A stretch of DNA of 64,000 bases from Nocardia sp. NBC_00565 (GCF_036345915.1 NZ_CP107785.1:8990001-9054000), one strand, 5' to 3'; numbered from the stretch's first letter, positions 1-8,174 are shown. Program-made: numbers and translations. The notes: generated by a model from the sequence alone, not told the origin.

Positions 1-2
1 TT

Positions 3-671
3 GCCAGCCTGCCCTTCGGTCAACGACCGCGGGAACGACTGCTCACCCTGGGGCCGCATGCGCTCAGCGACAGCGAGTTGCTCGCGTTGCTGCTCGGCCA
101 GGGCCGTCCCGGTGCGAGCGCATTGGAAATGGCCGCCGAATTACTCGCCGAACACGGCGGCATCGCCGGTTTGGCGTCCGCGCGCCCTGAGGAATTGTCG
201 CGGCGGGCCGGTGTCGGCGTGGCGAAGGCCGCCGCGATCATCGCCGCCTTCCACCTCGGCACCCGGGCACGCAACAGTCCCGATACCGCACCGCGACTGG
301 ACGGCGCCGCCGATGTCGTCCGGATCGCGCTGCCGCTGTTCGCGGGTGCCCGGGTGGAACGGCTGCTCGTGCTGGTGTGCGATGCCCAGAATCGGTTGCG
401 GCAGAAGGTCTTCGTGGCCGAGGGCGCTATCGACCAGGTCGCCGTCCCGGTCCGCGAAATCCTGAACACCGTGCTACGCCACGACGGTCGCGCCTTCGCC
501 GTCGTACACAATCACCCCTCCGGCGATCCGGCCCCCAGTTTCGACGACCGCCGCGCCACCACCCTGCTGATCGAATCCGCCCGCACCGTCGGCCTGCGCT
601 TCCTCGACCACGTGGTGATCGCCGGTGAGGTCTGGGCCAGCGCCACCCCCCTGATCCGTTCCTGCGAATGA
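3..671 (+). CDS. radC: RadC-family JAB/MPN-domain protein (5' end outside window)
   Basis: Only the 3' part is present; the frame is open to the first base, so the true start lies upstream. The visible protein begins with the typical RadC opening (RPRERLLTLGPHALSDSELL) and an HhH-like region (AGVGVAKAAAI), followed by the JAB/MPN domain. The metal-binding signature HNHPSGD is at 507-527 and is followed by the conserved PSxxD aspartate. RadC proteins are named after a DNA-repair phenotype, but their biochemical role is unsettled; the JAMM motif suggests a zinc-dependent hydrolase. The gene is convergent with sdhB, with a strong hairpin between them. Family assignment is secure; function is not. 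Confidence 0.93.
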   Translation, partial: ASLPFGQRPRERLLTLGPHALSDSELLALLLGQGRPGASALEMAAELLAEHGGIAGLASARPEELSRRAGVGVAKAAAIIAAFHLGTRARNSPDTAPRLDGAADVVRIALPLFAGARVERLLVLVCDAQNRLRQKVFVAEGAIDQVAVPVREILNTVLRHDGRAFAVVHNHPSGDPAPSFDDRRATTLLIESARTVGLRFLDHVVIAGEVWASATPLIRSCE

Positions 672-708
672 AACCGACTGTCGCGGTGGTGGTTTCAGTG
701 CAACGACG

Positions 709-743
709 AAGGCCGCCCGCATCTTTCGATGGAGGCGGCCTTT
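709..743. terminator. bidirectional hairpin between radC and sdhB
   Basis: Perfect 9-bp inverted repeat AAGGCCGCC (709-717) / GGCGGCCTT (734-742), with an inner CATC/GATG stem in the loop. It is flanked by A's on one side and T's on the other, so it can terminate both converging genes. Confidence 0.75.
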
Positions 744-758
744 GTGCGAGCCGGGGTG

Positions 759-1532
759 TCAGCGGGCGAAGAGCAGGGCGCGCTTGACTTCCTGGATGGC
801 TTTGGTGACTTCGATGCCGCGGGGGCAGGCGTCGGTGCAGTTGAAGGTGGTGCGGCAGCGCCAGACGCCTTCGACGTCGTTGAGGATGTCGAGGCGTTCG
901 CGGGCGCCTTCGTCACGGCTGTCGAAGATGAAGCGGTGTGCGTTCACGATCGCGGCCGGGCCGAAGTAGCTGCCGTCGCTCCAGTACACGGGGCAGGAGG
1001 TGGTGCAGCAGGCGCACAGGATGCACTTGGTGGTGTCGTCGAACCGGGCGCGGTCGGCCTGGCTCTGGATGCGCTCGCGGGTCGGCTCGTTACCCGAGGT
1101 CATCAGGTAGGGCTTCACGGCACGGAACGCGTCGAAGAACGGCTCCATGTTGACCACGAGGTCCTTCTCCACCGGAAGGCCGCGGATCGGCTCGACGGTG
1201 ATGGTGATGGACTTGCCGCCCTTGGGCAGCATGTCCTTCATCAGCACCTTGCAGGCCAGCCGGTTCACACCGTTGATCCGCATGGCATCGGAACCGCACA
1301 CACCGTGCGCGCAGGAGCGACGGAAGGTGAGCGTGCCGTCCAGGTAGGACTTGATGTAGATGAGCACGTTCAGGAAGCGGTCGGTCGGCAGGACCGGCAC
1401 CTGGAACGACTCCCAGTGCGCGCCCTTGTCGTCCTCCGGGTTGAACCGGGCGACCTTGACGGTGACCATGACCGAGCCCTCGGGGACCGGTGCGGCCTTG
1501 GCCGGAGGTGTGTTCTCGAGTACGGCAGTCAT
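759..1532 (-). CDS. sdhB: succinate dehydrogenase iron-sulfur subunit SdhB
   Basis: 257 aa, full length for the electron-transfer subunit of complex II, which passes electrons from the SdhA flavin to the membrane quinone site. The N-terminal [2Fe-2S] motif is CAHGVCGSD followed by a distal Cys; Asp in the third ligand position is also found in other bacterial SdhB proteins, so it is not a defect. The C-terminal half has CILCACCTTSCP and CRTTFNCTDACP for the [4Fe-4S] and [3Fe-4S] clusters. It is the last gene of sdhCDAB; its ATG shares one base with the sdhA stop (TGATG), indicating translational coupling. Confidence 0.97.
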   Translation of the reverse strand: MTAVLENTPPAKAAPVPEGSVMVTVKVARFNPEDDKGAHWESFQVPVLPTDRFLNVLIYIKSYLDGTLTFRRSCAHGVCGSDAMRINGVNRLACKVLMKDMLPKGGKSITITVEPIRGLPVEKDLVVNMEPFFDAFRAVKPYLMTSGNEPTRERIQSQADRARFDDTTKCILCACCTTSCPVYWSDGSYFGPAAIVNAHRFIFDSRDEGARERLDILNDVEGVWRCRTTFNCTDACPRGIEVTKAIQEVKRALLFAR

Positions 1533-3298
1533 CAGTACTTACGCTCCATCGGCTCGTAGCGGGTCTGCACCACCGGCTTGAAGTCGAGGCGGATATCGGA
1601 GATGAGCTCCGCGCCCTCCTTGTAGGCCATGGTGTGCCGCATGAAGTTGACGTCGTCGCGGTCCGGATAGTCCTCGCGGGCGTGGCCGCCGCGTGATTCC
1701 TTGCGATTGAGCGCACCGACCACGGTGACCTCGGCCAGCTCCAGCAGGAAGCCGAGCTCGAGGGCCTCGAGCAAATCGCTGTTGTAGCGCTTGCCCTTGT
1801 CCTGCACGGTGATCCGGGTGTAGCGGTCCTTGAGCGCGTGGATATCGGTGAGCGCCTGCTTGAGGGTGTCCTCGGTGCGGAACACGGCGGCGTTCATATC
1901 CATCGTGTACTGCAGTTCGGTGCGGATATCGGCGACGCGCTCGTTGCCGTGATCGGACAGGATCAGCGCCAGCCAGTCCTGCACCATCCGGGTCGGGTTC
2001 TCCGGCATGTCGACGAATTCGGTGCGCTGGGCGTACTCCGCGGCGGCGATGCCGGAGCGGCGGCCGAAGACGTTGATATCCAGCAGCGAGTTGGTGCCGA
2101 GCCGGTTGGAGCCGTGCACCGAGACGCACGCGCACTCACCCGCGGCGTACAGCCCGGGCACCACATCGGTGTTGTTGCGCAGCACCTCGCCGCGAATCTT
2201 GGTCGGGATACCACCCATCACGTAGTGACAGGTCGGCATGACCGGCACCAGTTCGGTCACCGGGTCCACACCCAGGTAGGTGCGGGCGAATTCGGTGATG
2301 TCGGGCAGCTTCTCCTCGAGCACATCCTCGCCGAGGTGGGTCACGTCGATGTAGACGTAGTCCTTGTTCGGTCCGGCGCCGCGGCCCTCGAGCACCTCGA
2401 GCACCATCGAGCGGGCGACGATGTCACGCGGCGCGAGGTCCTTGATGGTGGGGGCGTAGCGCTCCATGAAGCGCTCACCGCTGGCGTTGCGCAGGATGCC
2501 GCCCTCACCGCGGACGGCCTCCGAGATCAGGATGCCGAGGCCGGCCAGGCCTGTCGGATGGAACTGGTGGAATTCCATATCCTCCAGCGGCAGACCCTTG
2601 CGGAACACGATCGCCATACCGTCGCCGGTCAGCGTATGCGCGTTCGAGGTGGTCTTGTACATCCGGCCCGAGCCGCCGGTGGCGAAGATGATCGACTTCG
2701 CATGGAAGACGTGCAGTTCGCCGGTGGCCAGCTCGTAGGCGACCACGCCGGTGGCGACCGGACCACGGTCGGTCTCGGACATGACCAGGTCGAGCACGTA
2801 GAACTCGTTGAAGAACTCCACGTCGTGCTTGACGCAGTTCTGGTAGAGCGTCTGCAGGATCATGTGGCCGGTGCGGTCGGCGGCATAGCACGCACGGCGG
2901 ACCGGAGCCTTGCCGTGATCGCGGGTGTGGCCGCCGAAGCGCCGCTGGTCGATCTTGCCCTCGGGCGTCCGGTTGAACGGCAGGCCCATCTTCTCCAGGT
3001 CCATCACCGCGTCGATGGCCTCCTTGGCCATGATCTCCGCGGCGTCCTGGTCGACCAGGTAGTCACCACCCTTGACGGTGTCGAAGGTGTGCCATTCCCA
3101 GTTGTCTTCTTCGACATTGGCCAGTGCGGCGCACATGCCACCCTGCGCCGCACCGGTGTGGCTGCGGGTCGGGTAGAGCTTCGTCAGGACGGCTGTGCGG
3201 GCCCGGGGACCGGCCTCGATCGCCGCGCGCATACCGGCGCCACCGGCACCGACGATGACGACGTCGTAGCGATGCTCCTGAATCCGGGATTCACTCAT
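1532..3298 (-). CDS. sdhA: succinate dehydrogenase flavoprotein subunit SdhA
   Basis: 588 aa. Oxidises succinate to fumarate in the TCA cycle. An N-terminal FAD fold (VVIVGAGGAGMRAAIEA) is followed by the flavin-linking region with the covalent-FAD His (RSHTGAAQGG). Further on are the substrate-binding HQFHPTG and the HGSNRLGTNSLLD block. The start at 3298 is preferred over an upstream ATG because the family alignment begins here and because the ATG overlaps the stop of a 26-codon micro-ORF (ATGA), whose 3' end supplies the ribosome-binding site GAGGTG. It overlaps sdhB by one base. Confidence 0.97.
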   Translation of the reverse strand: MSESRIQEHRYDVVIVGAGGAGMRAAIEAGPRARTAVLTKLYPTRSHTGAAQGGMCAALANVEEDNWEWHTFDTVKGGDYLVDQDAAEIMAKEAIDAVMDLEKMGLPFNRTPEGKIDQRRFGGHTRDHGKAPVRRACYAADRTGHMILQTLYQNCVKHDVEFFNEFYVLDLVMSETDRGPVATGVVAYELATGELHVFHAKSIIFATGGSGRMYKTTSNAHTLTGDGMAIVFRKGLPLEDMEFHQFHPTGLAGLGILISEAVRGEGGILRNASGERFMERYAPTIKDLAPRDIVARSMVLEVLEGRGAGPNKDYVYIDVTHLGEDVLEEKLPDITEFARTYLGVDPVTELVPVMPTCHYVMGGIPTKIRGEVLRNNTDVVPGLYAAGECACVSVHGSNRLGTNSLLDINVFGRRSGIAAAEYAQRTEFVDMPENPTRMVQDWLALILSDHGNERVADIRTELQYTMDMNAAVFRTEDTLKQALTDIHALKDRYTRITVQDKGKRYNSDLLEALELGFLLELAEVTVVGALNRKESRGGHAREDYPDRDDVNFMRHTMAYKEGAELISDIRLDFKPVVQTRYEPMERKY

Positions 3299-3375
3299 GC
3301 CTCCACCTCGCTGCGCTCGGCTCCGGCATGTGTGGAACACGCTGTGTCGAGGATTCGTTCGCTGCGCTCACTCAT
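3295..3375 (-). CDS. 26-codon micro-ORF of the MSERSER repeat family, between sdhD and sdhA
   Basis: Starts with MSERSER and ends ATGA, overlapping the sdhA start codon. It lies 16 nt after the sdhD stop. The 3' half keeps the DNA core shared with the elements at 3820-3974 (CATGCCGGAGCCGAGCG, then GAGGTG and GGCATGA), but in a different reading frame, so the encoded middle differs (STHAGAERSE). The start and stop positions are therefore conserved better than the peptide. A translated leader or coupling element is the likeliest role; no independent protein function is claimed. Confidence 0.6.
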   Translation of the reverse strand: MSERSERILDTACSTHAGAERSEVEA

Positions 3376-3391
3376 CGGAGTTGGCCTGTTC

Positions 3392-3823
3392 CTAACTGAT
3401 GTTGGGGTCGAAGGTGAAGATGACGTAGGTGCCCACGCCCACCACGAGGATCATCGAGATGGCCAGCGCGGTGTTCAGCCAGAAGCGGGTCGAGTCCTTG
3501 CGGGAGTAGTCCGCGATCACGGTGCGCAGGCCGTTGCCGCCGTGTAGCTGGGCCAGCCAGAGCATGGTGAGATCCCAGAACTGCCAGAACGGGCTGGACC
3601 AGCGGCCCGCCACGAAGGCGAAGTTCAGGCGCTTCACGCCGCCGTCGAGCAGCAGCATGATCGTCATGTGGCCCAGGACCAGCACGATCAGCAGCAGGCC
3701 GGAGAAGCGCATGAACAGCCACGCGTACTTCTCGAAGTTGTTGTTCGAGCGGGCGCGCGGCGAGCGAGGAAGGTCCAGGCTGGCGGGCCGGTCGTACGAC
3801 TTACCGAGAACAGGTGCGCTCAT
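3392..3823 (-). CDS. sdhD: succinate dehydrogenase hydrophobic membrane anchor SdhD
   Basis: 143 aa with three predicted membrane helices: around FMRFSGLLLIVLVLGHMTIM, around the FWDLTMLWLAQLHGGNGL stretch, and at the C-terminus (ALAISMILVVGVGTYVIF). It forms the membrane anchor and quinone/haem site of complex II with SdhC. The start at 3823 is chosen because the family-like N-terminus MSAPVLGKSYDRPASLDLP begins here and the ATG overlaps the stop of the preceding micro-ORF. A longer reading to 3943 is only a frame running through the repeat element. Confidence 0.93.
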   Translation of the reverse strand: MSAPVLGKSYDRPASLDLPRSPRARSNNNFEKYAWLFMRFSGLLLIVLVLGHMTIMLLLDGGVKRLNFAFVAGRWSSPFWQFWDLTMLWLAQLHGGNGLRTVIADYSRKDSTRFWLNTALAISMILVVGVGTYVIFTFDPNIS

Positions 3824-3903
3824 GCCTGCACCTCGCTGGCGCTCGGCTCCGGCATGACCGCACTGGCGGCTGTGTTCATTGTTCGCTCGCTTCGCTCGCT
3901 CAT
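3820..3903 (-). CDS. 27-codon MSERSER micro-ORF, second of a tandem pair before sdhD
   Basis: Encodes a peptide opening MSERSERTMNTAAS and continuing VMPEPSASEVQA. Its stop overlaps the sdhD ATG (ATGA), and its own ATG overlaps the stop of the upstream micro-ORF at 3900-3974. It carries the ribosome-binding site for sdhD (GAGGTG, 5 nt before the ATG). The 7-bp inverted repeat TCATGCC/GGCATGA could pair the sdhD start with the middle of the micro-ORF. Confidence 0.6.
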   Translation of the reverse strand: MSERSERTMNTAASAVMPEPSASEVQA

Positions 3904-3974
3904 GCCTGCACCTCGCTGGCGCTCGGCTCCGGCATGACCGCACTGGCGGCTGTGTTCATTGTTCGCTCGCTCAT
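3900..3974 (-). CDS. 24-codon MSERT micro-ORF, first of a tandem pair after sdhC
   Basis: Begins one base after the sdhC stop and ends ATGA on the next micro-ORF. It matches the 3820-3903 copy except for a 9-nt deletion that removes one SER repeat near the start. It is the first step in an sdhC > micro-ORF > micro-ORF > sdhD chain of overlapping or abutting reading frames. Confidence 0.6.
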   Translation of the reverse strand: MSERTMNTAASAVMPEPSASEVQA

Positions 3975-3975
3975 G

Positions 3976-4374
3976 TCAGTGCTCCGTGAAGAGGTAGAAG
4001 AACTGGCGGCCGATCGCCGGAACCACCAGCACGAACCAGATGGCGAGAATGACCCAGAGCATCGTCTTCTGGTACTTGGGGCCCTTGCCCCAGAAGTCGA
4101 CCAGGATCACGCGGACGCCGTTGAGCGCGTGGAACAGCACACAGACGACAAGACCCATCTCCATCAGGGCGACGATGGGGTTCTTGTAGGTCTCGATGGC
4201 GCGGTTGTAGGTGTCGGGGCTGACCCGAACCAGCGCGGTGTCCAGGACGTGCACGAAGAGGAAGAAGAAGATGGTGACACCGGTGATCCGGTGCAGCGCC
4301 CAGGACCACATTCCGGGGTCGCCTCGGTACAGCGTCTTCCGCTTCGGCTGTGCCGGAGCTTCTATCGTGGTCAT
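3976..4374 (-). CDS. sdhC: succinate dehydrogenase cytochrome b556 subunit SdhC
   Basis: 132 aa, first gene of the sdhCDAB operon. It shows the SdhC signature HRITGVTIFFFLFVHVLDTAL and a second helix with the haem-ligand region (VVCVLFHALNGVRVIL), then a third helix (VILAIWFVLVVPAIG). It anchors complex II and contributes to haem and quinone binding. The start at 4374 (MTTIEAPAQPKRKT) is preferred to 4392. It is divergent from cdd across a 292-bp gap that should carry both promoters. The stop is followed after one base by the first MSERSER-type micro-ORF. Confidence 0.95.
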   Translation of the reverse strand: MTTIEAPAQPKRKTLYRGDPGMWSWALHRITGVTIFFFLFVHVLDTALVRVSPDTYNRAIETYKNPIVALMEMGLVVCVLFHALNGVRVILVDFWGKGPKYQKTMLWVILAIWFVLVVPAIGRQFFYLFTEH

Positions 4375-4582
4375 AGAGTGCGGTGCCTCCAACGTCGTTG
4401 ATGGACCCGGTCGCAGGTCCCTTGCCGACTGCCTGGAGGGGGCAAATGCCCAGGTGGCTGCGCTTTGTTCCGTAAGCGCGGGGCCGCCGCCGGGAACCTG
4501 AACCGATCTGTTCTGGACTCTAATCCCCTCCGAATGCCGGAACTAATTCGGCGTGCCGTGCGTTGCGCTACAGTCGGCCGAG

Positions 4583-4595
4583 TTAGGTTTACCTT
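4583..4595. promoter_or_regulatory. possible iron-regulator-like half palindrome between sdhC and cdd
   Basis: TTAGGTTTACCTT contains the short palindrome AGGT-TT-ACCT and resembles half of an IdeR/DtxR box (TTAGGTTAGGCTAACCTAA). The second half is not conserved. It is placed to affect the divergent sdh operon, whose products need iron. Weak evidence. Confidence 0.25.
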
Positions 4596-4666
4596 TCTTG
4601 ATGTGTAAAGGGTTGTGCGGCGGTCCTCGCGCGCCCTCGTTCGGGCCGGTTCACGGGAGGTCGCCG

Positions 4667-5068
4667 ATGTCAGAAATCGACTGGAATATATTGCGCGCCA
4701 ATGCCATTCAAGTTATGCATAACGCCTATGCGCCATACTCCCGTTTCCCCGTCGGCGCGGCGGCTCTCAGCTCTGCCGGCCGAATTGTGAGCGGCTGCAA
4801 TGTGGAAAATGTCTCATATGGATTGGGCCTGTGCGCCGAATGCGTACTCATCGGTAACTTGATTTCCGGCGGCGGGGGACGCTTGATCGCCGTCTCGGTA
4901 ACCGATTCCCGAAGCCAAATCCTGATGCCGTGTGGGCGCTGCCGTCAGCTGTTGTACGAACACGGCGGGGCCGATCTCCTGGTGGACCACAAGGGCGGTC
5001 CCATCGCACTGCGTGAGTTACTGCCCGACGCTTTCGGTCCTTACGACCTGGACGCCGGGCAGATGTGA
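4667..5068 (+). CDS. cdd: cytidine deaminase
   Basis: 133 aa, the normal length for homotetrameric Cdd, which deaminates cytidine and deoxycytidine to uridine or deoxyuridine in pyrimidine salvage. The catalytic zinc motif CAE (LCAECVLI) and the second zinc pair PCGRC (MPCGRCRQLL) are present, as is the nucleoside-binding NVENVSYG. Start at ATG 4667, with GGGAGG seven bases upstream. The 5' half is richer in A/T than its neighbours (for example NILRANAIQVMHNAY), hinting at relaxed codon use or transfer. It is followed by deoA, the next salvage step. Confidence 0.95.
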   Translation: MSEIDWNILRANAIQVMHNAYAPYSRFPVGAAALSSAGRIVSGCNVENVSYGLGLCAECVLIGNLISGGGGRLIAVSVTDSRSQILMPCGRCRQLLYEHGGADLLVDHKGGPIALRELLPDAFGPYDLDAGQM

Positions 5069-5090
5069 CGACCGGTGGCGATGCGTTCGG

Positions 5091-5360
5091 TCAGTACTCG
5101 TCTTCGAGCTTGGCGTCGATCTCGGCTTCGGACGGGGCAGCGATGATCGGGAGATCGATCGGAGCGAGTCCCATGTGCTCCATGATCAGTCCGATTCCGC
5201 GTCCTACAGCGTTCACGCCGTCGATGAGGCGATCTTCGACGATGTCGCTCTTCACGGCGCTTCTGGTCAGTTTGTAGATGGACTCGCTATGGCATGTCTC
5301 GACGTCGCCGACCCGAGACTCGAGCTTTGCCACGCGCCGGTCCATGTGTGCGAACGTCAA
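5091..5360 (-). CDS. small hypothetical protein, N-terminal coiled coil
   Basis: 89 aa from a TTG start, or 84 aa from an internal ATG (MDRRVAKLESRVGDVE). The N-terminal part looks like a short coiled coil; the C-terminal part (IGLIMEHMGLAPIDLPIIAAPSEAEIDAKLEDEY) is amphipathic and acidic. A purine-rich GGTAGGGGGAG precedes the TTG. It sits on the opposite strand between cdd and deoA, and its codon use is less G/C-biased than its neighbours. I do not recognise a family. It could be a small phage-derived or regulatory protein, or a non-functional frame. Confidence 0.5.
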   Translation of the reverse strand: MTFAHMDRRVAKLESRVGDVETCHSESIYKLTRSAVKSDIVEDRLIDGVNAVGRGIGLIMEHMGLAPIDLPIIAAPSEAEIDAKLEDEY

Positions 5361-5455
5361 TGCTCCCCCTACCTCGCTTCGAATGATGTGGCGAGGCTAT
5401 CGGAACCCACTGACGGGAACCAGGGGGCGAGCGTGTCCGTGCCAGACTGGCCGGT

Positions 5456-6742
5456 GTGACGGCAGTGGACGCGGTTTCGGTCATTACCACCAAGCGCGAC
5501 GGCGGGGAGTTGTCGGATGCGCAGATCGATTGGGTGGTGGATGGATTCACCACGGGGGCGGTCGCAGACGAGCAGATGGCGGCGTTGGCGATGGCCATTG
5601 TGTGGCGGGGAATGACGCGGCGGGAGACGGCGCGGTGGACTGCGGCGATGATCGCCTCGGGGCGGCGGATGGAATTCACGGATCTGCGGCGGCCGACGGT
5701 GGACAAACATTCGACCGGTGGGGTGGGGGACAAGATCACGTTGCCGCTGGCGCCATTGGTCGCGGCGTGCGGGGCCGCGGTGCCGCAATTGTCGGGGCGC
5801 GGGCTCGGGCATACCGGCGGCACCCTGGACAAACTAGAGGCGATTCCCGGGTGGCGGGCCGATGTTCCGGTGTCGCGGATGCGGGAGATTCTTTCGGACC
5901 CTGGTATTGGTGCCGTGGTGTGCGCGGCGGGCGCGGATCTGGCGCCCGCGGACAAGCGGTTGTACGCGCTGCGTGATGTGACCGGCACGGTCGAATCGAT
6001 CCCACTGATCGCCAGCTCGATCATGAGCAAGAAGATCGCTGAGGGCACCGCCGCGCTGGTGCTCGATGTGAAGGTCGGTTCCGGCGCATTCCTGAAGACC
6101 ATGGACGGCGCGCGCGAATTGGCAACGGCGATGGTCGAACTCGGCACCGATGCGGGAGTGCGGACGGTGGCGTTGCTGACCGCGATGGACACCCCGCTCG
6201 GGCGCACCGCGGGTAATGCACTCGAGGTCGCCGAGTCGGTGGACGTGCTGGCAGGCGGCGGTCCCGCCGATATCGTCGAACTCACCCTCACCCTGGCGCG
6301 GGAGATGGTCGCCCAGGCCGGAATCGATATCGACCCGGCCGATGTGCTCGCCGACGGCCGCGCGATGGACCACTGGCGTGCGATGGTGCGTGCCCAGGGC
6401 GGCGACCCCGACGCGGCGTTGCCTGTGGCGAAACACACCGAGATCGTGCGTGCCGAGAGCGATGGCGTGCTGACCCGGCTCGACGCAATGGGTGTCGGCA
6501 TCGCGGCATGGCGACTCGGCGCGGGCCGCGCGCGACAGGGCGATCCGGTACAGGCCGGGGCCGGCATCGAAATGCACGCCAAACCAGGCGATTCCATCAT
6601 CGCGGGCCAACCGCTGCTCACCTTGCACACCGATACTCCGGAAGCCTTTCCGGGCGCGCTCGCGGCTCTCGACGGCGCGTTCACGATCGGTGCCGAGCGT
6701 CGGCCTGCGCCCGTATTGGTTTTGGACCGAATCGGCGCCTGA
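5456..6742 (+). CDS. deoA: thymidine phosphorylase
   Basis: 428 aa. Catalyses phosphorolysis of thymidine and deoxyuridine to base plus deoxyribose-1-phosphate. The phosphate-binding loop KHSTGGVGDK is near residue 82 and the glycosyltransferase-type motif SGRGLGHTGGTLDKLE is near residue 112, followed by SSIMSKKIAEG and the C-terminal PYNP-type domain (VAKHTEIVRAESDGVL). The start is GTG 5456. It lies downstream of cdd and upstream of add, giving a nucleoside salvage cluster that matches the mycobacterial cdd-deoA-add order. Confidence 0.95.
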   Translation: MTAVDAVSVITTKRDGGELSDAQIDWVVDGFTTGAVADEQMAALAMAIVWRGMTRRETARWTAAMIASGRRMEFTDLRRPTVDKHSTGGVGDKITLPLAPLVAACGAAVPQLSGRGLGHTGGTLDKLEAIPGWRADVPVSRMREILSDPGIGAVVCAAGADLAPADKRLYALRDVTGTVESIPLIASSIMSKKIAEGTAALVLDVKVGSGAFLKTMDGARELATAMVELGTDAGVRTVALLTAMDTPLGRTAGNALEVAESVDVLAGGGPADIVELTLTLAREMVAQAGIDIDPADVLADGRAMDHWRAMVRAQGGDPDAALPVAKHTEIVRAESDGVLTRLDAMGVGIAAWRLGAGRARQGDPVQAGAGIEMHAKPGDSIIAGQPLLTLHTDTPEAFPGALAALDGAFTIGAERRPAPVLVLDRIGA

Positions 6743-7052
6743 TCCGTCGGGGCTTGCCCTCCGGCATCCTCGGAGCAATCAAACCGGTCGGATTACGACG
6801 CACCCGGGTGTGCTCGAATCTGCTCTGAGCGTGCACTCTTCGCCGGAATCCGGCTGAATCGCCGGATTCGCTGGGAAAGTGCCTGCTCCGGCCGTCTATT
6901 CGGGTGGCGGTGAAAACCGGACGAGTGGTCGCTTCGACTACGGCACGACCGCCCGATTGTCGACTCGAGGGGGCGATATGCGGTCAATATCTCGGAGCCG
7001 AGCATCGGAGAGGGCAATCACAGGCGCGGCGACCCGGATGTGCGGCTAACGT
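6743..7052. other. 310-bp gap between deoA and add
   Basis: No convincing gene. Contains the 9-bp stem-loop listed separately and probably the add promoter; no clear -10/-35 pair was identified. Confidence 0.5.
6846..6869 (+). terminator. possible terminator hairpin after deoA
   Basis: Perfect stem GAATCCGGC / GCCGGATTC with a 6-base loop, about 100 bp after the deoA stop. There is no U-tract, so termination is only a possibility. Confidence 0.35.
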
Positions 7053-8156
7053 GTGGTCATGACAGGACCGATGCCTTTGACCCTTGCCTCGATCCGCCAA
7101 GCTCCCAAGGCGCTGCTGCACGATCACCTCGACGGTGGTCTGCGGCCCGCGACCGTATTGGAGCTCGCCGCCGATTGCGGTTACGACGATCTACCCGCTA
7201 CCGACGAAGCCGCGCTGGGCGCGTGGTTCCGTGACGCGGCCGACAGCGGCTCGCTCGAGCTCTACCTGGAGACCTTCGCGCACACCGTCGCCGTGATGCA
7301 GACACCCGAGGGGCTGCGCCGCGTCGCCCGCGAATGCGCGCAGGACCTGGCCGCCGACGGCGTGGTCTACGCCGAGATCCGGTTCGCGCCGGAACAGCAT
7401 CTGGAGTTCGGCCTGACCCTCGACGAGGTGGTCGAGCACACTCTCGCCGGATTCCGCGAGGGCGAGGCGGCAGCGGCGGCCGCGGGCCACCCGATCGTGG
7501 TGATCTGCCTGCTCACCGCCATGCGGCATGCCGCGCGCTCGCGGGAGATCGCCGAACTCACCGTGCGCTGGCGCGACCGTGGCGTCGGCGGCTTCGATAT
7601 CGCGGGCGCCGAGGCGGGCTTCCCGCCCAGCCGGCACTTGGACGCGTTCGAGTACATGCGGGCCAACAGCGCGCACTTCACCATTCACGCAGGCGAGGCG
7701 TTCGGGCTGCCGTCGATCCACGAGGCGCTGGCGTTCTGTGGCTGCGATCGACTCGGCCACGGCGTGCGCATCACCGACGACATTGCCGTGCCCGGCTCGA
7801 TCGAGGACGCCCAACTCGGTCTGGTCGCGAACTACGTGCGGGACATGCGAATTCCGCTCGAGCTCTGTCCGTCCTCGAACGTGCAGACCGGTGCGGTGCC
7901 CGCGCTGGACAAGCACCCGTTCGACCTGCTCGCGCGGCTGCGCTTCCGCGTGACGGTCAACACCGACAATCGCCTGATGAGCGACACCAGCATGAGCCAG
8001 GAAATGCTCAAGCTGGTCGACACCTTCGGCTACGGCTGGAGCGACCTCGAGCGCTTCACCATCAACGCGATGAAATCGGCGTTCATCCCCTTCCCCGACC
8101 GCCTGCGCATCATCGACGACATCATCAAGCCCGGCTACGCGGTCATGCTGGGATAG
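7053..8156 (+). CDS. add: adenosine deaminase
   Basis: 367 aa from GTG 7053 (an ATG lies two codons later). Deaminates adenosine and deoxyadenosine to inosine forms in purine salvage. Zinc ligands HDHLDGG are at residues 23-29 (the family form is HxH). Later come the catalytic TIHAGEAFG, the LGHGVRI His and [10 protein letters not shown] near the C-terminus; NTDN rather than NTDDP is usual in the actinobacterial branch. It is convergent with the acidic protein at 8216, with a 12-bp hairpin between them. Confidence 0.95.
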   Translation: MVMTGPMPLTLASIRQAPKALLHDHLDGGLRPATVLELAADCGYDDLPATDEAALGAWFRDAADSGSLELYLETFAHTVAVMQTPEGLRRVARECAQDLAADGVVYAEIRFAPEQHLEFGLTLDEVVEHTLAGFREGEAAAAAAGHPIVVICLLTAMRHAARSREIAELTVRWRDRGVGGFDIAGAEAGFPPSRHLDAFEYMRANSAHFTIHAGEAFGLPSIHEALAFCGCDRLGHGVRITDDIAVPGSIEDAQLGLVANYVRDMRIPLELCPSSNVQTGAVPALDKHPFDLLARLRFRVTVNTDNRLMSDTSMSQEMLKLVDTFGYGWSDLERFTINAMKSAFIPFPDRLRIIDDIIKPGYAVMLG

Positions 8157-8174
8157 GCAGCGCGACAACAGGTT

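Larger units (their letters stand above)
3820..3974 (-). repeat. tandem duplication of an operon-gap element (sdhC-sdhD)
   Basis: Two copies of a roughly 71-80 bp unit, identical apart from a 9-bp length difference. Each has GAGCGAGCGA near the start, GTCATGCCGGAGCCGAGCG in the middle, and GAGGTGCAGGCATGA at the end. The same family, with the same tandem 24/27-codon layout, is at 9846-10000; a diverged single copy is at 3295-3375. Confidence 0.9.

Noticed and set aside
1270..1310. Asp in place of the third Cys of the SdhB [2Fe-2S] motif
   Set aside because: CxxxxCxxD is a normal variant in bacterial SdhB proteins and binds the cluster.
1838..3547. A 569-codon plus-strand frame antisense to sdhA and sdhD
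   Set aside because: Shadow of the conserved sdh genes.
3823..3943. An N-terminal extension of SdhD starting MRSCRSRAPAR
   Set aside because: It is translation of the repeat element in a third frame; SdhD homology starts at the ATG at 3823.
7978..7989. Adenosine deaminase NTDN instead of NTDD
   Set aside because: This form is usual in the actinobacterial Add branch, so it is not a lost catalytic residue.
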